NCBI RefSeq assembly: GCF_027706145.1
Contig: NZ_JAQFWW010000006.1
Location: 124,001 to 188,000 of the forward strand
Source of the DNA: Bacillus changyiensis
GTDB taxonomy: Bacteria; Bacillota; Bacilli; Bacillales; Bacillaceae
Length of the DNA stretch: 64,000 bases
Direction: 5' to 3'
Positions 9,239 to 20,141 of this stretch are shown here, in pieces (position 1 is the stretch's first letter; each line of letters begins with the position of its first letter). The notes beneath the pieces were generated by a model. The model saw only the letters and a program-made list of their open reading frames with translations, was not told the origin of the DNA and searched no databases. The translations under genes and the position numbers were made by a program.

Positions 9239-9273
9239 AACGAGGCTGTCGATTTTTGTTCGACAGCCTCGTT
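9239..9273 (+). terminator. Rho-independent terminator of the chemoreceptor gene
   Basis: AACGAGGCTGTCGA and TCGACAGCCTCGTT form a 14-bp perfect stem with a 7-nt T-rich loop, 10 bp after the stop codon. Confidence 0.85.
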
Positions 9274-9293
9274 GATTATTCCGAATTAATCAT

Positions 9294-9311
9294 TACACCT
9301 AGGTGATAATG
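9294..9311. repeat. Palindrome centred on CACCTAGGTG
   Basis: ATTACACCTAGGTGATAA contains a perfect 10-bp palindrome with partly symmetric AT flanks, in the gap between two convergent genes and after the terminator. No role is known; it is not followed by a T run. Confidence 0.4.
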
Positions 9312-9419
9312 GGAACCGAATGCAAATTGGTTTCTTTATTTTTCTCATTAGTGTGATTTCAACAGTTCCTTGATGAAGTTTAACAAAGTTGAAATTTCTC
9401 CAAAAGGATTGACTACTGT

Positions 9420-10517
9420 TCATTTGCCTTTTTTCCACTTTTTGAAGAAAGCTATTAAGCAAAGGACCGCTGGAAAGATAATCTGAATCGGCAAGTGAAC
9501 AAACATAGGTGCAACATTCAGTCCCTCTACAACATGTTCAGAAATATTGCTTGCGATTGAAACTGATAAAATTAAGATGATCAAACCACTCGGAACGACA
9601 AGTCTTGACGGATGCTCCACTTTGAACAACATAGACGCACCTATATTGACAGCATACACAAATAGACTCACCTTAAAAAAACCACCTATGATTAAAACCA
9701 GCATAAAAAACACATCAAGCCTGTCCAAAAATTCGGCAACTTGAATCGTTTGAATGGTACTAAGGAGAGGAAATCGAGACCGAACAGTGATATCAACACC
9801 CAGCACACTAATATTAATCGCAGTATTTACAGCCAAGATGAGAGCGCTAATAATGATGGCCCATATTCCCGTTTTTCTGACTATTTTCGGCCGATTAAGA
9901 TACGGAAATATGAAGATAAATACAATAAGTTCTCCAAACGGAAAATAAAGCGTTTGTGTGAAAGTGGCATTTAGTACCGGGCTAATCCCATTTCCCAAAA
10001 TGGGCTTTAAATTATCTACATGAATCAATCCCGAAGCAATGATCAAACAGCAGCCTATAAGAGCAAGGAAAGTCATAATCGTAAACAGGATCTCACCCGT
10101 CCGTGCCATTACCTCAATCCCTTTACGTACACTAAAAATACAAACGATGATCAACAACCCATTGATAAAAAGAAGCGGTGTTCCCGGATAGGCAGATATT
10201 AACAACATCTCTCCAAAATCGCGCAACACTCTTGCTGCAATATATGTAGCATACATAACGTAGAGAAAGGAAAAAATCCAGCCAATCCGTTGTCCGAGAA
10301 GATTGCTGACCGTTTCAAATGGTGAAGCTTTAGGATCGAGTTGATAAAGATAATGGTACATCAAAAATAGAACAATACCACCAAGACCGCCAAACAAAAT
10401 CGCGAGCCAGCTGTCTTGTTTGGCTGAGAGCCCTGGGAAAATCAGCAACGCACTGCCAAGCTCAAACAGAACAATTAAGACAAATAACTGCTTGGCACTA
10501 ATTTTTGCCTTTTCCAT
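9420..10517 (-). CDS. gerKB: Spore germinant receptor B subunit GerKB
   Basis: 365 residues with about ten hydrophobic helices, an APC-superfamily-like membrane protein of the endospore germination permease family (ISAKQLFVLIVLFELGSALL at the N-terminus; GLNVAPMFVHLPIQIIFP near the end). With GerKA and GerKC it forms the receptor in the inner spore membrane that senses nutrients. ATG preceded by AAAGGAGAG. The A-C-B gene order and the neighbours yczF and yclG are those of gerK, not gerA or gerB. Such operons are transcribed by sigma-G in the forespore. Confidence 0.9.
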   Translation of the reverse strand: MEKAKISAKQLFVLIVLFELGSALLIFPGLSAKQDSWLAILFGGLGGIVLFLMYHYLYQLDPKASPFETVSNLLGQRIGWIFSFLYVMYATYIAARVLRDFGEMLLISAYPGTPLLFINGLLIIVCIFSVRKGIEVMARTGEILFTIMTFLALIGCCLIIASGLIHVDNLKPILGNGISPVLNATFTQTLYFPFGELIVFIFIFPYLNRPKIVRKTGIWAIIISALILAVNTAINISVLGVDITVRSRFPLLSTIQTIQVAEFLDRLDVFFMLVLIIGGFFKVSLFVYAVNIGASMLFKVEHPSRLVVPSGLIILILSVSIASNISEHVVEGLNVAPMFVHLPIQIIFPAVLCLIAFFKKWKKGK

Positions 10518-10553
10518 CGAAATGCTCTCCTTTCTCTTCCCTTCTTTGTCGAT

Positions 10554-11753
10554 CTACATTGTCGGATCGGCTTTTAGCCCTGTTCTGTCGACAAAACTTT
10601 TAACCGAAATATCAACATCTAACTGTGGAAAATATTGATCATTCCAGTGATTTTTTATTTTTTTCCACATGTCAGGTTCTTCCTGATAAACAATATCTCC
10701 GAACTGAAGGACATCGATTTTGTTTTCTTGAGCAAAACGGACAGTCTCCTCCAACTGTTTTTTGATTTTTTTCTCAATCTTTTGCTCAATTTGATGAAGT
10801 ACCTTTGGATCCTCTAACCGAATCGGTGTGTTGACTTCACCAACATCCCCTTCTGTATCAATATGAACGGCCATTTTTAATTTTCCATTTTTAAGCTGGG
10901 GGATAACCTTTGTTTTTTGCCTTATTAAGTCATATGTGACAGCATCTTCTTGGTGATTCCACTTCATATTAATGTGCGTGTTTTTCACTCGTCCCCTGAT
11001 CCATAAAACTCCTCTAGCAATCTTCCCTGTCAGGCGCTTGGTAAACTTCCCATCTTTTATAACCGCCATACCTCCAGCCTTTACCACCGCAGAAGGAGAT
11101 GTTGTTTGAACATTTTCCATTGATTTACCTTTTTCCTTATCACCTGTTAGCCTGATGAGCGGTACCATGGGATGTTTTGACTTGGATACCAAAGATTGCA
11201 AAACATCTTGAACACCCACTTTGATATGTTCACCCTCTTGTTCCTCAGTAAACTGCAACAGTTTATTAATTTTATTCGCCGGAATTTTTTCAATCGTTGT
11301 CACCGTTCTCACAATGTCCTTCGCTTTTGTTCCGCTGGCAATCACAAGTGTTGATGTAGAACGGAACTCTGTATCTCGGTCAATGACATCAAGTAATTTT
11401 ACAATTCCTTCATCTTTCGCTACTTCTTCACTAATAATAACCACGTTTGTATGAGCATAATATAATCTTCTGGAAACTTCGGATGATGCCTTACGGCTAA
11501 CAGAAGTAAAGTTGTCTCCAGCAACTGAAAAGCTTGTTACCGGCGGCCGTTCTCCACCTTGACCTCCTTGAAGACCGCCCGCTACACTACTGGGATTGAT
11601 GATCTGAAAGGTGATCTCATATCTTTTATCCTTACCTTTATCAATTCCAACTGCCGAAATTAATGCTAAATCTGTGAGTTCTTTTTTATCCCAGCAACCT
11701 TGAAGCAAAAGACTGACCAGCATGAAAAAGACCAGCAAACATTTACGTCTCAT
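10554..11753 (-). CDS. gerKC: Spore germination lipoprotein GerKC
   Basis: About 399 residues. Lipoprotein signal MRRKCLLVFFMLVSLLLQGC ends in a lipobox Cys, followed by WDKKELTDLALISAVGID, the start of the Ger(x)C family. The C-terminal domain has the FxxxxKIDVLQFGDIVY region. It anchors to the outer face of the inner spore membrane and is needed for receptor function. An upstream in-frame ATG (11765) would have the ribosome site touching the start codon, so the ATG at 11753 is preferred. It overlaps the end of gerKA. Confidence 0.9.
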   Translation of the reverse strand: MRRKCLLVFFMLVSLLLQGCWDKKELTDLALISAVGIDKGKDKRYEITFQIINPSSVAGGLQGGQGGERPPVTSFSVAGDNFTSVSRKASSEVSRRLYYAHTNVVIISEEVAKDEGIVKLLDVIDRDTEFRSTSTLVIASGTKAKDIVRTVTTIEKIPANKINKLLQFTEEQEGEHIKVGVQDVLQSLVSKSKHPMVPLIRLTGDKEKGKSMENVQTTSPSAVVKAGGMAVIKDGKFTKRLTGKIARGVLWIRGRVKNTHINMKWNHQEDAVTYDLIRQKTKVIPQLKNGKLKMAVHIDTEGDVGEVNTPIRLEDPKVLHQIEQKIEKKIKKQLEETVRFAQENKIDVLQFGDIVYQEEPDMWKKIKNHWNDQYFPQLDVDISVKSFVDRTGLKADPTM

Positions 11754-13365
11754 TCTGGTCACCATCCTCTTGATTTGTCACCATTTCTCTTGTATTCGGG
11801 GGCTGAGGCTTCTGAGCATCACCTTGTCGGTTTTTATTGTCATTACCAATTTGTTCAGGCCTTTTTTTATGCGCCCACAATGGTGTTCGAAAGATTGTAT
11901 CTCCTGCGTTTTTTGGAATGAAAGGCGCAATAGGAGTCATATATGGAACACCAAATGAACGAAGACTGCATAAATGAACAAACATCATCATCAGCCCTAG
12001 TATAACGCCATAAAATCCTATCATTGCAGCGGCTATAATATAAAGGAATCGAACAAGTCGCGCTGAGATGGCCATTGAAAAAGATGGTGTCGCAAAACTG
12101 GAAATCGCAGTGATTGCAACAACAATGACCATAGCCGGAGACACTATTCCAGCTTGGACAGCGGCCTGTCCGATCACGATTGCGCCAACAATTGAAACAG
12201 CCGATCCAATCGCTTTTGGCAGGCGAATCCCTGCTTCCCGCAAAATCTCAAAAGCAACTTCCATCAGCAAAGCTTCCATCACCGCCGGAAAAGGAACGAC
12301 TTCACGCTGGGCGGCGATCACGACCAAGAGCTGTGTCGGAATCATTTCTTGATGAAAGGTCGTTGCCGCTACATACACAGCGGGTGCAATTAATGATATA
12401 AAAAAAATTAAAATACGTAAGAATCGGATCGATGTAGAAATATCAAACCGTGAATAATAATCCTCAACTGATTGAAAAAACTGAATAAACACTGCCGGAA
12501 CAATTAAAACAAATGGTGTTCCATCAACCATAATAGCAATTCTTCCTTCTAAAAGATTCCCAGCTACCATGTCAGGTCTTTCTGTATGATAAATAGATGG
12601 AAATGGTGTAAACGAATTATCTTCGATCAGCTGTTCGATATAGCCCGATTCCAAAATACTGTCAATTTCAATACCTTTTAACCTTTTCTTGACTTCAGTA
12701 ACTGTTTTTTGATCACAAATGCCGTTAATATACATTAAAGCAACACTTGTATTTGTAACACTGCCAATCGTCATTGTTTCCACCCAAAGATTTGGACTTT
12801 TAATATACCGTCTCACCATCGAAATATTCGTCCCCAATGATTCAATAAAACCTTCGCGCGGTCCCCGGAATGATTGCTGGCTATCTGGTTCCTTAATGGA
12901 GCGCTTTTCCCCTCCTTTTGTACTTGCAATGACCGCGCTATTATGACCATCTGGCAAAATAACGGTATCCCCAGATATTAATGCCGTAATTAATGCATCT
13001 AACTTGTCTTCTTTCTTAACACTGCCAAGGGCAACAGCTCTTTCAATTATGACATTCAAAACAGTATCATCATCTTCTTTTTTCGCTAATGAAGCATCAT
13101 TGATTAGCGATTCAAGAATAAATTCATGAATCGCTTTTGTGTCGACAATGCCTTCAATATAAACAACAGCTATTTCTAATTGTGACTGCTTTCCTGTTTT
13201 GATCTTGCGAACTACAATATCAGAACTGTGACCCATTTTTTCTTTTATAAATGTAAGATTTTCAGCCAATGAATGATAAATGTTAGGTCCATCTTTTTCC
13301 GAATCATGTTGAAGAGATTTCCGATTTTTATTCGATTGCTTATGTCGTTTGAAAAATAATGGCAT
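11743..13365 (-). CDS. gerKA: Spore germinant receptor A subunit GerKA
   Basis: 540 residues. A hydrophilic N-terminal region (about 1-260) with FIKEKMGHSSDIVVRKI and GDTVILPDG, then FRGPREGFIESLGTNISMVR, the signature of GerA-family subunits, followed by about five membrane helices (about 310-470) with IPTQLLVVIAAQREVVPFPA and a charged C-terminal tail. It is the first gene of the operon gerKA-gerKC-gerKB. In B. subtilis GerK works with GerB in the asparagine-glucose-fructose-potassium response; specificity here is unproven. Confidence 0.92.
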   Translation of the reverse strand: MPLFFKRHKQSNKNRKSLQHDSEKDGPNIYHSLAENLTFIKEKMGHSSDIVVRKIKTGKQSQLEIAVVYIEGIVDTKAIHEFILESLINDASLAKKEDDDTVLNVIIERAVALGSVKKEDKLDALITALISGDTVILPDGHNSAVIASTKGGEKRSIKEPDSQQSFRGPREGFIESLGTNISMVRRYIKSPNLWVETMTIGSVTNTSVALMYINGICDQKTVTEVKKRLKGIEIDSILESGYIEQLIEDNSFTPFPSIYHTERPDMVAGNLLEGRIAIMVDGTPFVLIVPAVFIQFFQSVEDYYSRFDISTSIRFLRILIFFISLIAPAVYVAATTFHQEMIPTQLLVVIAAQREVVPFPAVMEALLMEVAFEILREAGIRLPKAIGSAVSIVGAIVIGQAAVQAGIVSPAMVIVVAITAISSFATPSFSMAISARLVRFLYIIAAAMIGFYGVILGLMMMFVHLCSLRSFGVPYMTPIAPFIPKNAGDTIFRTPLWAHKKRPEQIGNDNKNRQGDAQKPQPPNTREMVTNQEDGDQNET

Positions 13366-13494
13366 ACATCAGAATCCCTTTCATCATTTTTTCATATTTT
13401 TCCTCACGAACTACTATTTATTCAAACCTGTTTTTATTTCTTGGCATAGTGTCAATTGAATTTTGAAAAAATAACGGTATTGGAGAGTGGTATC

Positions 13495-13716
13495 GTGAGA
13501 ATAACTGGAATTTCAGCTTTTCTATTCATTTGCATGATGACCGTTTCTGTGATGCTGGATGTTTTGCAGGGGATGACTTTTATCGAAGCCTCTCAAAATA
13601 ATGTCGCAGCATTTGGGATATTGACAACAGGCGATTGGCTAATAGTTACTTTCTTTTTCGTCATCATTTTTGTTGAAGTGGTAATGATTTTAAAAAAGAA
13701 GAAACAGCAATCATAA
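13495..13716 (+). CDS. gerKD: Small germination receptor D subunit, YczF/GerKD
   Basis: 73 residues with two membrane helices (about 3-22 and 45-64) joined by a loop with GMTFIEASQNNVAAFG, and a basic tail KKKKQQS. The GTG at 13495 has a GGAGAG site 7 nt upstream; the TTG at 13456 has none. It is divergent from gerKA and next to yclG, exactly the place of yczF (gerKD) in B. subtilis. D subunits modulate the response of their receptor. Function is inferred from place and shape. Confidence 0.8.
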   Translation: MRITGISAFLFICMMTVSVMLDVLQGMTFIEASQNNVAAFGILTTGDWLIVTFFFVIIFVEVVMILKKKKQQS

Positions 13717-13725
13717 AAGGGGCCC

Positions 13726-15474
13726 TTAAACTTCAATATTTCCTTTCACAACATCTGTCTGATGATGTTGAATGGTTCCTTTAATTATTGTATTACCAAC
13801 AATTACCGTTTGCGTAGCTGTTTTCGTGTGGATTGCTGTGTTATTGTTAAATTGATTAAGGAGCGTGTTATTGATTATCAATGAACCTGTAGAATAACTG
13901 AGGTGAATCATAGTGGCTGATGGTTTTTCTCTAACTACAGAAATGGTGTTTTCGATGAACTCGTATGTTCCGTGTGACAAAAAGATCGTGACGATCAGTG
14001 GGGAATCTTCAATCACATTATTGATTATTTTCGTATGCCTATCTGTTGTACAGTAAATCGGGAAATTTTTAAAATGGCTAATGTTATTATTTTGAATGAT
14101 AGCGGAAGCTGAGTTTGTCACTGATATCGAATAAGATTCGGGAACCACTTGAAAAGCGGCTGGAGAAATGTGATTTTCTTCAACAACAGTATGACCTTCG
14201 GAGACCCAGATGCCCCGAGAAAACTTGGTGATGACATTTCCCTTTATATAAATCTCTTGTCCCCTACTTCTAACAGCATAGATAACATTTGTGATTTTAT
14301 TATTTGTGAAAGTAATCTGTTCTGATTGTTTCATACTAAAACCGATACTTTTCTTTTTTTCCGGACGTCCGTTTTCAATATCATTACCCTCGATAAAAAC
14401 TTTTGTCGCCTGATATGCTAAAATACCAACCCCTTCAAAATTTCGAATCTTATTTCCTGAGACAAGTACACTGTTTCCACGAATATCAATCCCTTTTTCA
14501 AAATCGATAATTAAATTACCTTGAATAACCACATCATTGACATCTTCTAAATTGCTTGTTCCCAATCCGGCAATTCCTGTTGTCTGCTCAGTTTTTTGAT
14601 TTTTGATGATCGTATTGTTGGCAATCACCGTCTGTGTTCCATATCCATAAAAAATCGTACCATCAACATGGTTTCCATCTATTAAAACTGCATTCCCATT
14701 AAAATTGGTGATCGCTCCGTTTGAATTCTCTTTTAAGACGTTATTTCGAATGATAACATGGACAGGTTTCTCATATATGATATTCCCTTCACTATATCCT
14801 TCAATATCAATTCCAAGCTCCGGTTGTGTCCCATTTGCATTCTCAATGTTACAGTCTTCCACTAAAACATCGTCAGCACCTGTGATCGAGATATTATTTC
14901 TCCGAGAACGTCTGATTTCACAATTTCTTACAACAATGTGTTCTGAAGGTATGAAATCGTTACTACCAGAGGAGCTAATAATAATGCCATCACCGGTAAA
15001 ATCAGTAATCTTAACATTTTCGATTCGCACATGTGAAGCACCTTCAAGACAAAATCCAAACCCCCACTCATGCGTCGGTCTTGGAGATGGTGTGTATATG
15101 TGTTCATCCCGATCACCGATAAGTGTGCCTCCGGTTATCTTGATATTAGATTCCGTTCCAATATAAAAAGCTGAATACCCCCATGAGCTATTTGGCTTGA
15201 TTTTGATAATCGTTTCCGCATCCATCAAAATCGTGATGTTACTTGGGACATTGATCCCGGCATTTTTGTTTGGAAATGTTGGATCACCATTGAACGTTCC
15301 GTCAATCAAGTACGTTCCATTTGGTATCCAAACCGTATTGTAACCCATAGACTTTGTCCAACTCAGACATTCATTAATCTGTTTTGTACTGTCTGTCTTA
15401 CCATCACCAACAGCGCCAAATTTCCTCACATCGACAATCACCATTGTCATCTCTTCGGGTTGCTGCTGAAGCAA
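13726..15474 (-). CDS. yclG: Right-handed beta-helix protein YclG, pectate-lyase-like
   Basis: 582 residues. The N-terminus VDVRKFGAVGDGKTDSTKQI is the start of pectate-lyase-3/polygalacturonase-like beta-helix proteins. The rest is a long ladder of short repeats of the type V-I-I-x-N-N-x-I (parallel beta-helix coils). TTG start, fixed by AAGGAGG 8 nt upstream. No signal peptide is visible, so secretion by Sec is unlikely. Position beside gerK matches yclG. Enzyme activity on a polysaccharide is possible but unproven; carbohydrate binding or a spore-related role are alternatives. Confidence 0.8.
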   Translation of the reverse strand: MLQQQPEEMTMVIVDVRKFGAVGDGKTDSTKQINECLSWTKSMGYNTVWIPNGTYLIDGTFNGDPTFPNKNAGINVPSNITILMDAETIIKIKPNSSWGYSAFYIGTESNIKITGGTLIGDRDEHIYTPSPRPTHEWGFGFCLEGASHVRIENVKITDFTGDGIIISSSGSNDFIPSEHIVVRNCEIRRSRRNNISITGADDVLVEDCNIENANGTQPELGIDIEGYSEGNIIYEKPVHVIIRNNVLKENSNGAITNFNGNAVLIDGNHVDGTIFYGYGTQTVIANNTIIKNQKTEQTTGIAGLGTSNLEDVNDVVIQGNLIIDFEKGIDIRGNSVLVSGNKIRNFEGVGILAYQATKVFIEGNDIENGRPEKKKSIGFSMKQSEQITFTNNKITNVIYAVRSRGQEIYIKGNVITKFSRGIWVSEGHTVVEENHISPAAFQVVPESYSISVTNSASAIIQNNNISHFKNFPIYCTTDRHTKIINNVIEDSPLIVTIFLSHGTYEFIENTISVVREKPSATMIHLSYSTGSLIINNTLLNQFNNNTAIHTKTATQTVIVGNTIIKGTIQHHQTDVVKGNIEV

Positions 15475-15629
15475 AATGTCAGCCTCCTTCTAAAATTTTG
15501 TGTTCACGATTATCTATATGGAAATCGTTTAACATTTGCTTGTACAATTAGCTAAAATTTTATTGAAAAATCATTTTAATATAGTACAGGAAAAGTATTT
15601 TTTTTATTTTAATAAAAAGCGCTTATTTA

Positions 15630-15647
15630 CTAGGTTTCATGACCTAG
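15630..15647. promoter_or_regulatory. Palindrome upstream of the peptide transporter, possible operator
   Basis: CTAGGTTTCATGACCTAG has 6-bp arms around a 6-bp centre, about 90 bp before the dtpT start. The AT-rich sequence around it probably holds the promoter. The cognate regulator is not known. Confidence 0.4.
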
Positions 15648-15736
15648 CAAACTCTTAAGTGAAATGAATCAATATTGACATGATCATTATATAAGAATAT
15701 GATTTTTATAAGTTCAAAAAAGAAGGAGTACTGCGA

Positions 15737-17227
15737 ATGGCAAATCATCAAAATGAAACTTTTCAAAACATTCCGCAAAAGGGGTTTTTTGGACATCCCC
15801 GCGGACTCTTCACTCTGTTCTTCACTGAATTTTGGGAGCGATTTTCATATTATGGTATGAGAGCAATCCTTATCTATTATTTGTATACTCAAGTAAAAAA
15901 TGGCGGTCTTGGCTTTGAGGAAACTACAGCCAATTCAATTATGGCCGTATACGGCTCTCTCGTCTATATGTCTGGCATAATTGGCGGTTGGATCGCAGAC
16001 AGACTGCTCGGTACGGCTAGAACCGTGTTTTACGGCGGCATTTTCATCATGTTAGGCCACATTATGTTATCATTTCCTGGAAGCGTTCCCGCTTTCTTCA
16101 TCAGCATGTTTCTCATCATTATCGGAACTGGCCTTTTGAAACCTAATGTTTCAAGTGTTGTCGGGGATCTTTATAGCCCTGAAGATAATCGCCGCGATTC
16201 AGGTTTTAGTATTTTCTACATGGGAATTAACTTAGGTGGATTTGTCGCACCTATTATTGTCGGTACAGTTGGACAAACTTATAATTACCACCTCGGTTTC
16301 AGTCTTGCTGCTATCGGTATGTTCTTCGGACTTGTTACATATGTCTTGACGAAAAAGAAGAGTCTCGGGTCTGCCGGACAAAAAGTGCCAAATCCGTTGT
16401 CAGTCGTTGAGAGAAAGCGAGCATTTTTCATTTTCGGAATTAGTATTCTTGTGATTGCTGCTATTGGTGCAGTTTCAATTGTAACAGGTAAAATGACCAT
16501 CAATTTATTTACCATGATCGTCAGCTGTTTAGGGATCATTATCCCCTGCATTTATTTTATTGTCATGTTCGTAAGTTCTAAAACAACAAGTGATGAACGT
16601 TCTCGTCTAATTGCTTACATCCCTCTGTTTATCGCATCAATGATGTTCTGGGCGATTCAAGAACAGGGCGCTAATATTTTAGCTACTTATGCGGATAAAC
16701 GAACCCATTTAGAGTTTTTAGGGTTTGAATTGCAATCATCATGGTTCCAATCATTAAATCCATTATTTATCGTTGTGTTGGCCCCGGTCTTTGCCTGGCT
16801 TTGGATGCGGCTCGGGAAACGGCAGCCATCGACTCCGACGAAATTTTCACTCGGTTTGATGCTTGCTGGTTTATCATTTATCGTCATGATCTTCCCAGCA
16901 TATATTAATGGTACTGACTCACTGGCTAACCCAATGTGGCTTGTCCTCAGCTTTTTCATCGTTGTACTCGGTGAATTGTGTCTCTCACCTGTAGGGCTAT
17001 CAGCAACAACAAAGTTAGCACCAGCTGCTTTTTCAGCACAAACCATGAGCTTGTGGTTTTTATCAAATGCTTCTGCACAAGCAATTAATGCGCAAGTTGT
17101 CAGATTTTATAATGAAAATAATGAAATTTCATATTTTGGAATTATCGGTGCCGTATCAATTTTCCTTGGGATCCTTCTGTTTATGCTTTCTCCAAAAATT
17201 CAAAAATTTATGAAGGGTGTCAAATAG
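15737..17227 (+). CDS. dtpT: Proton-dependent di/tripeptide transporter DtpT (YclF)
   Basis: 496 residues, about 14 membrane helices, POT/PTR family. Family signatures are FFTEFWERFSYYGMRAILIYY (about residues 30-50), GGWIADRLLGTART, and the second PTR motif FSIFYMGINLGG (about 155-168). The ExxERFxYY motif couples proton binding to peptide uptake. Located in the cytoplasmic membrane. ATG after AGAAGGAG. It keeps the yclF-yclG-gerK neighbourhood of B. subtilis. Followed by its own terminator. Confidence 0.92.
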   Translation: MANHQNETFQNIPQKGFFGHPRGLFTLFFTEFWERFSYYGMRAILIYYLYTQVKNGGLGFEETTANSIMAVYGSLVYMSGIIGGWIADRLLGTARTVFYGGIFIMLGHIMLSFPGSVPAFFISMFLIIIGTGLLKPNVSSVVGDLYSPEDNRRDSGFSIFYMGINLGGFVAPIIVGTVGQTYNYHLGFSLAAIGMFFGLVTYVLTKKKSLGSAGQKVPNPLSVVERKRAFFIFGISILVIAAIGAVSIVTGKMTINLFTMIVSCLGIIIPCIYFIVMFVSSKTTSDERSRLIAYIPLFIASMMFWAIQEQGANILATYADKRTHLEFLGFELQSSWFQSLNPLFIVVLAPVFAWLWMRLGKRQPSTPTKFSLGLMLAGLSFIVMIFPAYINGTDSLANPMWLVLSFFIVVLGELCLSPVGLSATTKLAPAAFSAQTMSLWFLSNASAQAINAQVVRFYNENNEISYFGIIGAVSIFLGILLFMLSPKIQKFMKGVK

Positions 17228-17237
17228 CTGAAAACTA

Positions 17238-17267
17238 AAACAACCTGTCTCTTTGGGCAGGTTGTTT
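17238..17267 (+). terminator. Rho-independent terminator after dtpT
   Basis: AAACAACCTG and CAGGTTGTTT form a stem 10 bp after the dtpT stop and end in TTT. Confidence 0.75.
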
Positions 17268-17322
17268 CTAATTTCTTCGAGAGATTCTTCCTTACCATTT
17301 CCTTCTACCTAAAAAAATCTTT

Positions 17323-17388
17323 TTGAAATCTCTTTTAACTTAAACTTTACCTCTTCTTAAAATAAACAATGAATTCGTTTGTTACGAT
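17323..17388 (+). promoter_or_regulatory. Pho box (four repeats) and -10 of the first phytase gene
   Basis: TTGAAA (17323), TTTAAC (17334), TTTACC (17346) and TTAAAA (17357) match the PhoP repeat TT(A/C/T)A(C/T)A at 11, 12 and 11 bp spacing. A -10-like TACGAT starts at 17383, 26 bp after the last repeat begins. The second phytase gene has the same layout, base spacing for base spacing. Confidence 0.75.
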
Positions 17389-17390
17389 AA

Positions 17391-18560
<1,170 letters not shown>

Positions 18561-18573
18561 TCATATTAACTGG

Positions 18574-18608
18574 ATAAGAGTCCGAGATCATATATCTCGG
18601 ACTCTTAT
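18574..18608 (+). terminator. Terminator after phytase copy 1
   Basis: ATAAGAGTCCGAGAT and ATCTCGGACTCTTAT form a perfect 15-bp stem with a 5-nt loop, so the two phytase genes are separate units. Confidence 0.85.
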
Positions 18609-18737
18609 ATTTGGTCATTTTTCCCATCGTATTTGTTATCTATTATTACCCAAGAAATGTTTATATTTTTTAAATTTATCTTTTTCTAGGTGAAATTCTA
18701 CAAAAAGACTCAGTTCTTTATACCCACTGACATCATT

Positions 18738-18803
18738 TTGACATCACATTTAATTTATCCTTAATATCACTTTAAAATAAAATACCTATTCTTTTGTTAT
18801 GAT
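18738..18803 (+). promoter_or_regulatory. Pho box (four repeats) and -10 of the second phytase gene
   Basis: TTGACA (18738), TTTAAT (18749), TTAATA (18761) and TTAAAA (18772) repeat at 11, 12 and 11 bp, with TATGAT at 18798, again 26 bp after the last repeat begins. This is the PhoP-activated arrangement and copies the spacing at 17323-17388. Confidence 0.75.
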
Positions 18804-18805
18804 GA

Positions 18806-19984
<1,179 letters not shown>

Positions 19985-19996
19985 TGCAAGTTTTTA

Positions 19997-20023
19997 AAAA
20001 TCCGGGATCACCCGGATTTTTTT
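19997..20023 (+). terminator. Terminator after phytase copy 2
   Basis: AAAATCCGGG, loop ATCA, CCCGGATTTTTTT: classic stem with T run. Confidence 0.88.
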
Positions 20024-20076
20024 GCATGCTTGAGTACCTTCTATCCCCATTTATGGAATGATCGCTCAATATATGA

Positions 20077-20116
20077 TTGACTTAGTCAACTTTTTTGCTA
20101 TAATTGACATTATCAA
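20077..20116 (+). promoter_or_regulatory. Promoter with two MarR-type operators
   Basis: TTGACT (20077) and TATAAT (20099) with 16-bp spacing form a good sigma-A promoter. The -35 lies in the palindrome TTGACTTAGTCAA (20077-20089) and a related palindrome TTGACATTATCAA (20104-20116) starts on the last base of the -10. Two similar inverted repeats over a promoter suggest autorepression by the MarR-type protein encoded next. Confidence 0.65.
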
Positions 20117-20141
20117 CAATTGAAGGAGTGAATGTAGCGTC

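Noticed and set aside
9547-10202. Open frames on the opposite strand of gerKB and other genes
   Set aside because: They are antisense shadows of well-supported genes, with no ribosome sites and no sensible composition.
13366-13494. Sigma-G promoter of gerKA
   Set aside because: TGAATA could be a -35, but no good CATnnTA follows at the right distance; left unassigned.
15613-15627. cre-like TAAAAAGCGCTTATT upstream of dtpT
   Set aside because: About 11 of 14 positions match; such AT-rich matches are expected by chance.
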